A stretch of 64,000 nt of DNA from positions 62,001 through 126,000 of the forward strand of contig NZ_VWVM01000006.1 of the NCBI RefSeq assembly GCF_008632075.1, written 5' to 3'. The notes beneath the pieces were generated by a model. That model had not been told where the DNA came from, made no database searches, and was given only the letters and a program-made list of their open reading frames with translations. This DNA is from Candidatus Pantoea gossypiicola (GTDB lineage: Bacteria > Pseudomonadota > Gammaproteobacteria > Enterobacterales > Enterobacteriaceae). Below, one piece after another: positions 1 to 9,273 of this stretch (position 1 is its first letter; every line of letters begins with the position of its first letter). The position numbers and the translations under genes are program-made.

Positions 1-59
1 ATTCGAACCCCGGAATGCTGGTATCAGAAACCAGTGCCTTACCGCTTGGCGACACCCCA
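1..59 (-). tRNA. tRNA-Gln (anticodon CTG), 3' end cut by window edge
   Basis: The minus strand gives the first 59 bases of a glutamine tRNA: acceptor strand beginning TGGGGTGTCGCC, D arm, an anticodon loop reading TTTCTGATA (CTG) and the start of the T arm. The 3' end with CCA lies outside the window. In E. coli the same position of the metT operon holds glnV and glnX, which also carry CTG. Confidence 0.93.
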
Positions 60-65
60 ATTATA

Positions 66-142
66 TGGTGGCTACGACGGGAATCGAACCTGTGACCCCA
101 GCATTATGAGTGCTGTGCTCTAACCAGCTGAGCTACGTAGCC
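66..142 (-). tRNA. metU: tRNA-Met (elongator, CAT)
   Basis: A 77-base cloverleaf with encoded CCA. The anticodon loop CTCATAA gives CAT, and the acceptor stem GGCTACG pairs with CGTAGCC. It is identical to the gene at 466-542. Position in the cluster matches E. coli metU. Confidence 0.95.
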
Positions 143-164
143 AAATTGTACTGCATTTCAATGG

Positions 165-239
165 TGGCTGGGATACCTGGATTCGAACCAGGGAATGCCG
201 GTATCAAAAACCGGTGCCTTACCGCTTGGCGATATCCCA
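165..239 (-). tRNA. glnW: tRNA-Gln (TTG)
   Basis: A 75-base glutamine tRNA with encoded CCA. The anticodon loop contains TTG and the acceptor stem is TGGGATA/TATCCCA. It is identical to the copy at 275-349. Order matches E. coli glnW. Confidence 0.95.
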
Positions 240-274
240 TTCGTCCGTTCTCAGCACACGAGAATCATCGAAAT

Positions 275-349
275 TGGCTGGGATACCTGGATTCGAACCA
301 GGGAATGCCGGTATCAAAAACCGGTGCCTTACCGCTTGGCGATATCCCA
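275..349 (-). tRNA. glnU: tRNA-Gln (TTG)
   Basis: Second identical 75-base glutamine tRNA (TTG) with encoded CCA, between the leucine tRNA and the other Gln-TTG gene, as glnU in E. coli. Confidence 0.95.
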
Positions 350-371
350 TCCACGCTGCCGAATAATGAAA

Positions 372-456
372 TGGTGCGGGAGGCGAGACTTGAACTCGCA
401 CACCTTGCGGCGCCAGAACCTAAATCTGGTGCGTCTACCAATTTCGCCACTCCCGC
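372..456 (-). tRNA. leuW: tRNA-Leu (TAG)
   Basis: An 85-base class II tRNA with a long variable arm and encoded CCA. The anticodon loop TTTAGGT gives TAG, and the acceptor stem is GCGGGAG/CTCCCGC. Matches E. coli leuW in sequence type and position. Confidence 0.95.
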
Positions 457-465
457 AAAAAAAGA

Positions 466-542
466 TGGTGGCTACGACGGGAATCGAACCTGTGACCCCA
501 GCATTATGAGTGCTGTGCTCTAACCAGCTGAGCTACGTAGCC
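466..542 (-). tRNA. metT: tRNA-Met (elongator, CAT), first gene of the operon
   Basis: A 77-base elongator methionine tRNA with CCA, identical to 66-142. It is the promoter-proximal gene of the minus-strand tRNA operon, about 40 bases downstream of a strong promoter. Position equals E. coli metT. Confidence 0.95.
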
Positions 543-582
543 ATCTTTTTTTCGCGTTACCTTCATCGGCGTTGCGGGGCGC

Positions 583-611
583 ATTATGCGGAGTTGACCA
601 GACAGCGTCAA
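583..611 (-). promoter_or_regulatory. Promoter of the metT tRNA operon
   Basis: On the minus strand TTGACG (606-611) and CATAAT (583-588) are separated by exactly 17 bases and followed by a GC-rich discriminator (GCGCCCC). This arrangement is typical of stringently controlled stable-RNA promoters. It points at metT, about 40 bases away. Confidence 0.8.
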
Positions 612-713
612 CAAGTTTTTTACCGTTTTTTGCCAGATAATCGCTGTTTGACTGGCTTATAACCAGCCTGGCGGTTTATTCGGCAATTTTTCAGTGAATA
701 CAACGCTAATCGT

Positions 714-741
714 AAAAAAAATGGGCCATAACAGGCCCATT
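714..741 (-). terminator. Rho-independent terminator of asnB
   Basis: Minus-strand hairpin AATGGGCC, six-base loop, GGCCCATT, followed by a run of at least seven T, about 20 bases after the asnB stop codon. Confidence 0.9.
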
Positions 742-760
742 CTGGTGGCTTTATGTCAGG

Positions 761-2428
761 TTATTTATAGGCTGACTGATGCACACCCACGGCACGTCCG
801 GAAGGATCGTCCATGTTTTTAAACGCTTCATCCCACTCAATTGCTTTGGCTGAAGAACAGGCAACGGATGGACCGCCAGGCACACACTCTGCCGCACTGG
901 CTAACGGGAACAGCTCTTCGAAGATTTCACGATAGAGATAAGCTTCTTTCGAACCCGGCGTGTTGAACGGGAAGCGGAAATGGGCGGTTGCCAGCTGCTG
1001 GTCACTGATTTGTTTCGCGGCCACTTCCTTGAGTGAGTCGATCCAGCTGTAACCCACACCATCAGAGAACTGCTCTTTCTGACGCCACGCTACGCTCTCA
1101 GGCAGGTATGAGGAGAAGCATTCACGCAGAATGTGTTTCTCCATTTTACCGTTGCTGCCACACATTTTGTCGGCAGGGTTGATACGCATGGCCACATCCA
1201 GGAATTTTTTATCCAGGAAGGGTACGCGGGCTTCAACGCCCCAGGCGGACATCGCTTTGTTGGCACGGGCACAGTCGAACATATGCAGCGCCTGCAGTTT
1301 ACGCACGTTTTCTTCGTGGAACTCTTTGGCGTTTGGCGCTTTATGGAAGTAGAGATAGCCGCCAAACACTTCATCTGCGCCTTCGCCCGACAGCACCATC
1401 TTAATGCCCATTGCTTTTATTTTACGCGACATTAAGTACATCGGCGTAGAGGCGCGAATGGTCGTGACGTCATAGGTTTCAATGTGATAAATCACATCGC
1501 GAATCGCATCCAGACCTTCCTGCACGGTGAAATGGATTTCGTGGTGCACGGTGCCCAGATGTTCCGCGACAGATTTTGCTGCTTTTAAATCAGGTGAACC
1601 TTCCAGCCCGACCGCGAAGGAGTGTAGCTGCGGCCACCACGCGTCACTTTTATCCTGGTCTTCAACACGCTTTGCCGCAAAACGCTTGGTCACGGCGGAA
1701 ATGATGGAGGAGTCCAGACCGCCTGACAGCAGCACACCGTAAGGCACATCTGACATCAGGTGGCTTTTCACCGACTCTTCCAGCGCATGCTTCAGGCCAG
1801 CCGCATCGGTGGTGTTGTGCTCAACGTTTTTGTACTCCATCCAGTCACGCTGCCAGTAACGACGGATTTCGCCATCAGTGCTGGAGAGGTAGCTTCCTGG
1901 CGGGAACTCTTTGATTGAACGGCAGGCTGGTACCAGCGCTTTCATTTCTGACGCAACAAACAGGTTGCCGTGTTCATCGTTACCCATATAAAGCGGGATG
2001 ATGCCGATATGGTCGCGGCCAATCAGATACGATTTCTTAACGCTGTCATAGAGGATAAAGGCGAACATGCCTTCCAGCTCATCAAGGAAATCGACACCTT
2101 TCTCCTGATAGAGCGCCAGAATCACTTCACAGTCAGAACCGGTCTGAAATTCATAGCGATCGCTGAGCTCAGCGCGCAGCGCCTGATGGTTGTAAATTTC
2201 GCCGTTAACGGCCAGTACGTGGGTGTGATCGGCGTTGTACAGTGGCTGTGCGCCGTTGTTAACGTCAACAATTGAGAGGCGTTCATGCGCCAGAATAGCC
2301 GTGTCATCTGCATAGACGCCTGACCAGTCCGGGCCGCGATGACGCATTAAGCGTGAACATTCCAGCGCTTTTTTGCGCAGCTCAACAGGATCGGTTTTCA
2401 GATCCAGCACACCAAAAATTGAACACAT
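761..2428 (-). CDS. asnB: Asparagine synthetase B (glutamine-hydrolysing)
   Basis: Cytosolic enzyme that makes asparagine from aspartate, ATP and glutamine (or ammonia). 555 residues, against 554 in E. coli. The Ntn-type glutaminase domain begins MCSIFG, so Cys2 is the nucleophile after Met removal. The RHRGPD motif is at 29-34. The ATP-binding synthetase domain starts near 210, with the PP-loop SGGLDS at 235-240. The start is supported by CAGGAG ten to twelve bases upstream. It is transcribed alone: nagD upstream has its own terminator, and a terminator follows asnB before the tRNA operon, as in E. coli. Confidence 0.98.
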   Translation of the reverse strand: MCSIFGVLDLKTDPVELRKKALECSRLMRHRGPDWSGVYADDTAILAHERLSIVDVNNGAQPLYNADHTHVLAVNGEIYNHQALRAELSDRYEFQTGSDCEVILALYQEKGVDFLDELEGMFAFILYDSVKKSYLIGRDHIGIIPLYMGNDEHGNLFVASEMKALVPACRSIKEFPPGSYLSSTDGEIRRYWQRDWMEYKNVEHNTTDAAGLKHALEESVKSHLMSDVPYGVLLSGGLDSSIISAVTKRFAAKRVEDQDKSDAWWPQLHSFAVGLEGSPDLKAAKSVAEHLGTVHHEIHFTVQEGLDAIRDVIYHIETYDVTTIRASTPMYLMSRKIKAMGIKMVLSGEGADEVFGGYLYFHKAPNAKEFHEENVRKLQALHMFDCARANKAMSAWGVEARVPFLDKKFLDVAMRINPADKMCGSNGKMEKHILRECFSSYLPESVAWRQKEQFSDGVGYSWIDSLKEVAAKQISDQQLATAHFRFPFNTPGSKEAYLYREIFEELFPLASAAECVPGGPSVACSSAKAIEWDEAFKNMDDPSGRAVGVHQSAYK

Positions 2429-2684
2429 AACTGACTCCTGATCTCACCTTACGGCGATGTTATCTTTTGCGTTTGTCCGGCAGCCTGACGCTGCGTGATA
2501 GATAAGAAAATGCGCTATTTGGTGCATTCAATGCAAGAGAAATCGTGATTTACTGATAAAAATATTGCTCACATGGCAATAAAATTGAATAAACGATAAT
2601 TTTAATGTTGTTTTGTTATTGGATCGGCAATGAAATGGCGTTTGTGAGTAAAAAACAAGCAGTGAAAGTAGGCGGGAGCCATGC
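2429..2684 (-). promoter_or_regulatory. asnB upstream region, nothing certain seen
   Basis: AT-rich stretch between the nagD terminator and asnB. It must hold the asnB promoter, but I could not choose a convincing -35/-10 pair. No ORF of note. A TGCACC half-site near 2525 resembles one arm of an NtrC box but lacks a proper second arm. Confidence 0.4.
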
Positions 2685-2723
2685 AAAAAAAGGGGGACGC
2701 ATCACAGATTAACCGGATGCGTC
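2685..2723 (-). terminator. Terminator of the nagBACD operon
   Basis: Minus strand: GACGCATC (2716-2723) pairs with GATGCGTC (2696-2703) across a 12-base loop, followed by CCCC and a run of T. It lies 15 bases after the nagD stop and closes the nag operon. Confidence 0.75.
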
Positions 2724-2737
2724 ATAAGAAAAATGAA

Positions 2738-3490
2738 TCAGAACAGATCAATATCGGCAACAGAAGGGTAGATCCAGTCCGGACGGAACGGCATGGCATC
2801 GATATCACTCAGCGTCGAGACGCCTGACAGCACCAGTACCGTTTCCAGACCTGCCTGGAAACCGGCGAGAATATCGGTTCGCAGGTTATCACCCACAATG
2901 ACCGTCTCTTCCGAGTGGGCCTGCATTTTATTCAGCGCGGCGCGCATGATGTAGGGGCTGGGTTTGCCCACCACAAACGGGCTACGGCCTGATATCTTCT
3001 CAATCCCGGCGCAGAGCGCACCACAGGCGGGTATAAAGCCGCGCGCGTGCGTATCGGGGTTGGTGGCGATAAAGCGCGCGCCGTTAGCCACGAAGAAGGC
3101 CGCTTTGTGCATCATGTCCCAGTTGAATGAACGCGTCTCCCCGACAATGACAAAATCGGGATTCACATCCGTAATGGTAAAGCCCGCTTTATAAAGCTCA
3201 TGAATCAGCGCGCCTTCACCAATGACATACGCCTTTTTGCCCTCCTGACGACGCAGGAAGTCGGCGGTAGCCATGGCCGAGGTGTAGAAAACGGATTCAG
3301 GAACCTCGACACCAGCCGAAGCAAAGCGGTTAGCCAGATCCTGCTCGGTCTGCGAGGGATAGTTCGTCAGCACCACCAGCGGCATCTCTTTGGCCAGAAT
3401 GCGTTGTAAAAATTCCTGTGCGCCAGGAACGGCCGTGTTGTCGTGCATCAGCACGCCATCGATATCACAAATTACGCTTTTAATGGTCAT
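2738..3490 (-). CDS. nagD: HAD-family nucleotide/sugar phosphatase NagD
   Basis: Haloacid-dehalogenase phosphatase, described in E. coli as acting on UMP and other phosphates. Its role in the nag regulon is unclear. 250 residues as in E. coli when started at MTIKSVICDIDG; an upstream in-frame Met (3517) would add nine residues without family support. The catalytic DxD is D9/D11 and the C-terminal motif is GDNLRTDI. It is the last gene of nagBACD, 39 bases after nagC, and is followed by a terminator. Confidence 0.96.
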   Translation of the reverse strand: MTIKSVICDIDGVLMHDNTAVPGAQEFLQRILAKEMPLVVLTNYPSQTEQDLANRFASAGVEVPESVFYTSAMATADFLRRQEGKKAYVIGEGALIHELYKAGFTITDVNPDFVIVGETRSFNWDMMHKAAFFVANGARFIATNPDTHARGFIPACGALCAGIEKISGRSPFVVGKPSPYIMRAALNKMQAHSEETVIVGDNLRTDILAGFQAGLETVLVLSGVSTLSDIDAMPFRPDWIYPSVADIDLF

Positions 3491-3529
3491 AGTCAGATCC
3501 GATGTGGCCCGCCACAACAGCGGGTTAGC

Positions 3530-4750
3530 TTAGTCTTCCAGAAGATGTTGCAGCAGAATGCCGTTAAGCATGGCACGTTTAGCCAGCGCAAATGCGCCGA
3601 TCGCAGAACGGTGATCCACGGTCGAACGCACGACCGGCAGATTTTTACGAAAGGCTTCTAACGCCTGGGTGTTGATGCAGCCTTCAATCGCGGGCAGCAG
3701 CACTTTTTCTGCTTCCGTAATCTCGCCCGCCAGCACCACTTTTTGTGGATTAAACAGGTTAATCGCGATGGCAATCGCTTTGCCGAGATACCGGCCTACC
3801 TGTTCGACCACTTCGCAGGCCAGCGCATCACCCTGATTGGCCGCTTTGCAGATGTGGGACATCTGGCATGCCTCCAGCGTCAGTACGCTGGGATAGCCCT
3901 GATTCAGCAGATGCCGCACACGATTCTCAATGGCACCGTTAGCGGCAATGGTTTCCAGGCAGCCAAAGTTACCGCAGTGACAGCGCTCGCCAAGCGGGTC
4001 AACCTGGATATGGCCGATTTCGCCGACGTTACCGTTGCTGCCGAGGAAAATATGGCCGTTGGCAATAATGCCGGCACCGGTGCCGCGGTGTAAGCGCACC
4101 AGGATTGAGTCAGCACAGTCGCGGCTTGCACCGAAATAGTGCTCGGCCAGCGCCAGACTGCGAATATCGTGCCCCACAAAGCTGGTGACGTTGAACCGCT
4201 TTTTCAGACTGGCGACCAGCGGCCAGTGGCTGACAGAGATGTGCGGCATATAACGGATCACGCCGTTAATCGGGTCAACCAGGCCCGGCAGGATAACGGA
4301 AATCGCGATCAGCTCGCGTATTTTACGCTGGTGCTGCCCGATGAAGCCGCTGATGGCGTTAAACAGCGCATGCTCCAGTGTCTCCTGGGTGCGTTCCGGC
4401 AGCGCATAATCCTCCTGCGCCAGCGACTTACCGCTGAGGTCGAACAGGGTCAGGGTGGCATCGTTGCGGCCGAGGCGAACCCCGATGGTATGGAAGTGAC
4501 GGGTTTCAGTGATAATCGAGATAGCGCGGCGACCACCGGTAGACGCCTGCTGGTCTACCTCTTTGATCAGGCCGCGCTCAATCAACTGGCGGGTAATTTT
4601 GGTGACGCTGGCGGGGGCGAGCTGGCTGAGTTCGGCAATCTGAATGCGCGATATCGGCCCCTGTTGATCAATCAGCCGGTAAACCGCTGCGCTATTAAGT
4701 TGCTTAACAAGATCGACATTTCCTATTTGTGACTGGCCGCCAGTGGTCAT
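3530..4750 (-). CDS. nagC: ROK-family transcriptional repressor NagC
   Basis: Represses nagBACD and nagE, among others, and is released by GlcNAc-6-phosphate. 406 residues, equal to E. coli. The winged helix-turn-helix lies around residues 30-65, the sugar-binding ROK motif HRGTGAG at 211-217, and the zinc site CHCGNFGC gives C247, C249 and C254. It follows nagA by seven bases. Two candidate NagC operators are visible in the nagB-nagE control region, so the gene is probably autoregulated. Confidence 0.98.
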   Translation of the reverse strand: MTTGGQSQIGNVDLVKQLNSAAVYRLIDQQGPISRIQIAELSQLAPASVTKITRQLIERGLIKEVDQQASTGGRRAISIITETRHFHTIGVRLGRNDATLTLFDLSGKSLAQEDYALPERTQETLEHALFNAISGFIGQHQRKIRELIAISVILPGLVDPINGVIRYMPHISVSHWPLVASLKKRFNVTSFVGHDIRSLALAEHYFGASRDCADSILVRLHRGTGAGIIANGHIFLGSNGNVGEIGHIQVDPLGERCHCGNFGCLETIAANGAIENRVRHLLNQGYPSVLTLEACQMSHICKAANQGDALACEVVEQVGRYLGKAIAIAINLFNPQKVVLAGEITEAEKVLLPAIEGCINTQALEAFRKNLPVVRSTVDHRSAIGAFALAKRAMLNGILLQHLLED

Positions 4751-4757
4751 TCAGTGC

Positions 4758-5906
4758 TTACTCGCTCAGGACGTCGTCTCCGTTGACTAACGTCTTAATG
4801 ATTTTAAAGTCGCGCGTAAACACAGTCAGGTTCGCGATTTTTCCTGCTTCGATCGAGCCCAACTGTCTTTCCACGCCCATCGCCCGTGCCGGGTAAAGTG
4901 ATGCCATGCGTAACGCTTCGTCCAGTGCGATGCCGACATGCTCGACGCTGTTTTGTACTGCTTCAATCATCGTCAGGGCCGAACCACTGAGTGTGCCGTT
5001 TTCGTCAACACAGAGGCCGTCACGATAATAGATTGTTTTGCCAGCAAAAATAAACTCGCTGATGTCAGCGCCAGCCGGTGCGGTGGCATCGGTTACCAGC
5101 ACCAGTTTGTCGCCTTTAATGCGTTTTGCATTGCGCACGTTAGCGTAATGTACATGTAAACCATCCGCAATAATGCCGCAGTATACATCAGGCGAATCAA
5201 ACAGCGCACCGATAAGCCCGGGTTCACGTCCTGCAAAGGTCGGCATAGCATTGTAGAGGTGGGTTGCGAAACTCACGCCAGCAGAAAAACCCGCTTTCGC
5301 CTCTTCATAGGTCGCATTCGAGTGACCCGCTGAGACAATGATTCCGGCGTCGGTTAATTGACGAATTACGTCGCTGCCTGCGTTTTCAGGTGCCAGGGTA
5401 ACTTTGGTGATGACGTCTGCGTTGTCGCAAAGATACTGCACCATCGCCGCATCCGGCAGGCGAATCAGTGCCGGATCGTGGGTGCCTTTTTTCGCTTTGC
5501 TCAGCCACGGGCCTTCCAGATGCAGACCCAATGCCTGATGCTGATGTTTCTGCAGGTAAGCGCGCATGGTTTCAATCGCCCGCTTCATCAGCGCGTCGCT
5601 GCTGGTGATCAGCGTCGGTAAAAAGCTGGTGCAGCCAGACTTTTCATTGGCGCGCTGCATCGTTTCCAGCGTCTCAATGCTGAGCGCATCCAGGCTGTCA
5701 TTGAACTGTACCCCACCGCAGCCATTGAGCTGCAGATCGATAAAACCCGGCGCAATAATCGCACCCGCCATATCGCGCTGCTCAATATCAGCCGACAGCG
5801 ATTCACGCGGGCAGACGCGCGCAATGTGCCCGTTTGCCACCACGACGGCGTGATTATCCAGAATCTCATGGCCGCTGTAGATCCGACCGTTTACTAATGC
5901 GTACAT
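4758..5906 (-). CDS. nagA: N-acetylglucosamine-6-phosphate deacetylase
   Basis: Amidohydrolase that deacetylates GlcNAc-6-P to glucosamine-6-P in the cytosol. 382 residues as in E. coli when started at MYALVNGR. The frame is open ten codons further, but AAGAGAG just before 5906 and the family length favour this start. Metal and substrate motifs visible: LHLEGPW (E131), [14 protein letters not shown] and TDATAPAG with the catalytic Asp. Second gene of nagBACD. Confidence 0.98.
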   Translation of the reverse strand: MYALVNGRIYSGHEILDNHAVVVANGHIARVCPRESLSADIEQRDMAGAIIAPGFIDLQLNGCGGVQFNDSLDALSIETLETMQRANEKSGCTSFLPTLITSSDALMKRAIETMRAYLQKHQHQALGLHLEGPWLSKAKKGTHDPALIRLPDAAMVQYLCDNADVITKVTLAPENAGSDVIRQLTDAGIIVSAGHSNATYEEAKAGFSAGVSFATHLYNAMPTFAGREPGLIGALFDSPDVYCGIIADGLHVHYANVRNAKRIKGDKLVLVTDATAPAGADISEFIFAGKTIYYRDGLCVDENGTLSGSALTMIEAVQNSVEHVGIALDEALRMASLYPARAMGVERQLGSIEAGKIANLTVFTRDFKIIKTLVNGDDVLSE

Positions 5907-5968
5907 CTCTCTTCTCCCTTCCTGGCCTGCTGTCACTTAACGTAACAGCAGGGCAGGACACTATTCTG

Positions 5969-6769
5969 TTACACGCCTTTCATATTTTCCGCTTCCATTT
6001 CGCGGAAATATTTCACGGTTTTCACTTTCAGTTCCATAGTGGCTGGCTCATCACAGACCACCACCGATTTCGCATGCAGCTGCAGGCAACTGATGGTCCA
6101 CATATGGTTAACATTACCTTCAACCGCTGCCTGCAGTGCCTGTGCTTTAACATGGCCGGTAACCAGAATCATCACTTCTTCAGCATCCAGCAGCGTGCCA
6201 ACACCGACCGTCAGCGCATATTTAGGTACCTGATCAACGTCGCCATTAAAGAAGCGCGAGTTCGCTACGCGGGTATCATGGGTCAGGGTTTTAATGCGGG
6301 TACGGGAAGCCAGTGAAGACGCCGGTTCGTTAAAGGCGATATGACCGTCGTTGCCGACGCCGCCCATAAACAGGTGAATTTTACCCAGTGCGCGAATTTT
6401 CTCTTCGTACTGACGACATTCTGCGTCAATATCGGGCGCATTACCATTCAGCAGGTTGATATTTTCCGGTTGAATATCAACGTGATCGAAGAAATTGCGA
6501 TACATAAAGCTGTGATAGCTTTCAGGATGCTCTTTTGGCAGACCGACATATTCATCCATATTGAAGGTCACGACATGTTTAAAACTGACCTGGCCCGCTT
6601 TGTGCATCTCAATCAGGTGCTTGTACGCCTCCAGTGGCGTGCCGCCGGTTGGCAGACCCAGAACAAAAGGTCTGTCCGCCGTCGGGTTAAACGCATTGAT
6701 GCGGTTAACAATATGTCGGGCGGCCCATTTACCTACCTGGGTTGGCGTTGCTAATGGAATCAGTCTCAT
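5969..6769 (-). CDS. nagB: Glucosamine-6-phosphate deaminase
   Basis: Converts glucosamine-6-P to fructose-6-P and ammonia, feeding amino sugars into glycolysis. 266 residues, the E. coli length. Shows the phosphate-binding LPTGGTP segment near 40, FNMDEYVGL with the catalytic Asp, and [11 protein letters not shown] with the catalytic His/Glu pair. First gene of the leftward nag operon, with GAGGTG as ribosome site. Divergent from nagE across a 327-base control region. Confidence 0.98.
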   Translation of the reverse strand: MRLIPLATPTQVGKWAARHIVNRINAFNPTADRPFVLGLPTGGTPLEAYKHLIEMHKAGQVSFKHVVTFNMDEYVGLPKEHPESYHSFMYRNFFDHVDIQPENINLLNGNAPDIDAECRQYEEKIRALGKIHLFMGGVGNDGHIAFNEPASSLASRTRIKTLTHDTRVANSRFFNGDVDQVPKYALTVGVGTLLDAEEVMILVTGHVKAQALQAAVEGNVNHMWTISCLQLHAKSVVVCDEPATMELKVKTVKYFREMEAENMKGV

Positions 6770-6870
6770 GTTTCACCTCAATTAAAAATGGAAAGGGGAT
6801 CGCTAAACCGTTGCGTTAGTCATCAGCCTGAGCAGATTGTCTATTCTCGCTACGGGCGGAGCGTAATTCA

Positions 6871-6891
6871 ATATTTCGGATCATAAAATAA
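6871..6891. promoter_or_regulatory. Candidate NagC operator (nagB side)
   Basis: ATATTTCG, spacer, then ATAAAATAA: AT-rich arms round a CG-containing core, as in NagC/Mlc operators. One arm is imperfect. Confidence 0.5.
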
Positions 6892-6936
6892 GTTTATGGT
6901 GATAGCCAGATGATGCCGTGTGACATGATGTTTTTT

Positions 6937-6952
6937 AGTGATAAAAGTCACA
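6937..6952. promoter_or_regulatory. CRP-cAMP binding site
   Basis: AGTGA-N6-TCACA, nine of ten matches to TGTGA-N6-TCACA, lying between the two candidate NagC operators as in E. coli. Confidence 0.65.
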
Positions 6953-6964
6953 TTTGCCAGGGTT

Positions 6965-6985
6965 TTAATTTGCGAGGCGAATTAA
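6965..6985. promoter_or_regulatory. Candidate NagC operator (nagE side)
   Basis: A 21-base near-perfect palindrome: TTAATTTGC, three bases, GCGAATTAA. It fits the NagC consensus (A/T arms, TTTnGC...GCnAA core). Confidence 0.65.
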
Positions 6986-7096
6986 TTTATCATTACACTT
7001 CGCTGCGTGATATGCAGTGTATTAACGATCTTTGCAGCTGACATAACAACATTAAGCGGCGCAAAGCGACAAGTCAGGTTCATAGGGGGAAGGGGT

Positions 7097-9121
7097 ATGT
7101 TAGGTTATTTACAGAAGGTGGGGCGCGCACTGATGGTGCCGGTAGCAACCCTGCCAGCAGCAGCGATATTAATGGGGGTGGGTTACTATCTTGATCCAGT
7201 CAGCTGGGGCGCAGATAATGCGCTGGCTGCATTGCTGATCAAGTCGGGTGCGGCAATCATTGAGCACATGTCGGTGCTGTTCGCGATCGGTATTGCCTAT
7301 GGCATGTCAAAAGATAAAGATGGTGCCGCTGCGCTGACTGGCTATGTCGGCTTTCTGGTGGTCACCACGCTCTGCTCACCAGCGGCAGTGTCAATGATTC
7401 AGAAAATTCCTTTGGATCAGGTGCCAGCTGCCTTTGGCAAAATTGAAAACCAGTTTGTCGGCATCCTTGTCGGTATTCTGTCGGCAGAGATCTATAACCG
7501 CTTCAGCCATGTCGAGCTGCCTAAAGCGCTTTCCTTCTTCAGCGGACGCCGGCTGGTACCAATTCTCGTCTCGTTCCTGATGATCTTTGTTGCTTTTATC
7601 CTGATGTATATCTGGCCCGTGGTGTTTAATGGTCTGGTTAATTTTGGTGAACATATCCAGAAGCTCGGCTCTGCCGGCGCCGGTATCTACGCCTTCTTCA
7701 ACCGCCTGCTAATTCCTGTCGGCCTGCATCATGCTCTGAACTCGGTGTTCTGGTTTGATGTTGCCGGCATTAATGACATTCCTAAATTCCTGGGCGGTGC
7801 GCAGTCACTGGCAGATGGTTCGGCAACCGTGGGCATTACTGGTCGTTATCAGGCTGGCTTCTTCCCGATTATGATGTTTGGTCTGCCGGGTGCTGCGCTG
7901 GCTATCTACCACTGTGCCCGTCCAGAGAACCGTGTCAAAGTGGGTAGTATCATGCTGGCTGCAGCGTTTGCTGCTTTCTTTACCGGTATCACCGAACCGC
8001 TGGAATTCTCCTTCATGTTCGTGGCGCCAGTGCTCTATCTCATCCACGCCGTCCTGACCGGCATCGCGGTCTTTATCGCTGCCAGCATGCACTGGATTGC
8101 TGGATTTGGTTTCAGCGCCGGGCTGGTGGATATGGTGCTGTCGACCCGTAACCCGTTGGCAACACACTGGTACATGCTGATTCCGCAGGGCCTGGTCTTC
8201 TTTGTTATCTACTACGTGGTGTTCCGCTTCACCATCAAAAAGTTCAACCTGATGACACCGGGTCGTGAGCTGGCGGTTGCAGGTGATGAAAGTGATGGTT
8301 ATGACGTTAACGTTGATAAAACTGACAATGATGAAACGGCCACTGAATCGCTGGCGCGCCGTTATATCGGTGCGGTGGGTGGCTCAGCCAACTTAACCAG
8401 CATCGATGCCTGTATTACCCGCCTGCGTCTTAACGTGAATGATTCTGCTCAGGTCAATGAGGGGGTTGCGAAGCGTCTGGGTGCATCCGGGGTGATCCGT
8501 CTTAATAAGCAGAGCGTGCAGATCATTGTAGGTACCCAGGCCGAAAGCATTGCCTCGGCGATGAAAAAAGTGCTGACCAAGGGTCCGGTCGCAGCAGCTA
8601 CCAGCAATGCGCCAGTGGAGCCTGACGTCAAGCCGCAGGCCGTGCTGAACAGTGAGAAGCGAGTCATCGCGACATTGCTGGCACCGGTAACCGGTGACGT
8701 CGTGGCGCTGGATGATGTGCCGGATGAAGCCTTTGCCAGCAAGGCGGTAGGCGATGGTCTGGCGATCAAACCCAGCGACAAATGGGTCGTGGCTCCGATT
8801 GCCGGTACGCTGGTGAAAATCTTCAACACCAATCACGCCTTCTGTCTGGAAACGGAGAATGGTGTAGAGATTGTGGTGCACATGGGACTGGATACCGTGG
8901 CGCTGGAAGGTAAAGGCTTTACCCGCCTGGTTGAAGAGGGGGCCACGGTGGTCGCCGGTCAACCTGTGCTGGAAATGGACCTTGAATTCCTCAACGCCAA
9001 TGCCCGCTCGATGGTGAGTCCGGTGGTTGTCAGCAACAGCGATGATTTCGCCGGTCTGACATTACTGGCCCGCGGTCAGGTGGTGGCAGGTGAAACGCCG
9101 CTGTATGAAGTGAAAAGCTAA
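7097..9121 (+). CDS. nagE: PTS N-acetylglucosamine transporter EIICBA
   Basis: Membrane permease that imports and phosphorylates GlcNAc. 674 residues from MLGYLQ, which has a strong AGGGGGAAGGGG ribosome site; in-frame upstream codons are not protein-like. The EIIC domain (about 1-385) has many hydrophobic helices and the FTGITEPLEF motif. EIIB has the phosphocysteine C439 in DACITRLRL. EIIA (about 510-674) has the phospho-His H595 in VVHMGLD. The EIIB-EIIA half reads like E. coli NagE, while the EIIC half differs visibly from the E. coli protein as I remember it and has an extra-long early segment. Followed by a terminator. Confidence 0.95.
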   Translation: MLGYLQKVGRALMVPVATLPAAAILMGVGYYLDPVSWGADNALAALLIKSGAAIIEHMSVLFAIGIAYGMSKDKDGAAALTGYVGFLVVTTLCSPAAVSMIQKIPLDQVPAAFGKIENQFVGILVGILSAEIYNRFSHVELPKALSFFSGRRLVPILVSFLMIFVAFILMYIWPVVFNGLVNFGEHIQKLGSAGAGIYAFFNRLLIPVGLHHALNSVFWFDVAGINDIPKFLGGAQSLADGSATVGITGRYQAGFFPIMMFGLPGAALAIYHCARPENRVKVGSIMLAAAFAAFFTGITEPLEFSFMFVAPVLYLIHAVLTGIAVFIAASMHWIAGFGFSAGLVDMVLSTRNPLATHWYMLIPQGLVFFVIYYVVFRFTIKKFNLMTPGRELAVAGDESDGYDVNVDKTDNDETATESLARRYIGAVGGSANLTSIDACITRLRLNVNDSAQVNEGVAKRLGASGVIRLNKQSVQIIVGTQAESIASAMKKVLTKGPVAAATSNAPVEPDVKPQAVLNSEKRVIATLLAPVTGDVVALDDVPDEAFASKAVGDGLAIKPSDKWVVAPIAGTLVKIFNTNHAFCLETENGVEIVVHMGLDTVALEGKGFTRLVEEGATVVAGQPVLEMDLEFLNANARSMVSPVVVSNSDDFAGLTLLARGQVVAGETPLYEVKS

Positions 9122-9141
9122 TCCCCGCAACAGAACCCCAC

Positions 9142-9173
9142 AGGCAGGAAGCGATTCCTGCCTTTTTTGTTTT
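9142..9173 (+). terminator. nagE terminator
   Basis: Perfect nine-base stem AGGCAGGAA / TTCCTGCCT with a GCGA tetraloop, followed by TTTTTTGTTTT. Confidence 0.93.
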
Positions 9174-9273
9174 AAAGGCTTAACAAACGGTTGTTTCCCT
9201 CAGACGCTTTGTGGATCATACTCCGTTACTTCGTGGTACAAATCACCCGTTATTCGTATTGAGGATTTTTGAG

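Larger units (their letters stand above)
6770..7096. promoter_or_regulatory. nagB-nagE divergent control region
   Basis: 327-base spacer between the divergent nagB and nagE genes. It holds two palindromic NagC-like operators (6871-6891 and 6965-6985) whose centres are 94 bases apart, and a good CRP site between them. This is the layout known from E. coli, where NagC forms a repression loop. No coding sequence is evident. Confidence 0.75.

Noticed and set aside
110..523. ORFs of 137 and 104 codons on the plus strand across the tRNA cluster
   Set aside because: They are antisense readings of tRNA genes; repeats such as GIPGFEPGNAG mirror the duplicated tRNA sequences.
9211..9273. Longer glnS start (21 extra residues)
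   Set aside because: The extension has no similarity to the family and lacks a ribosome site; MSEAEARP has GAGG upstream.
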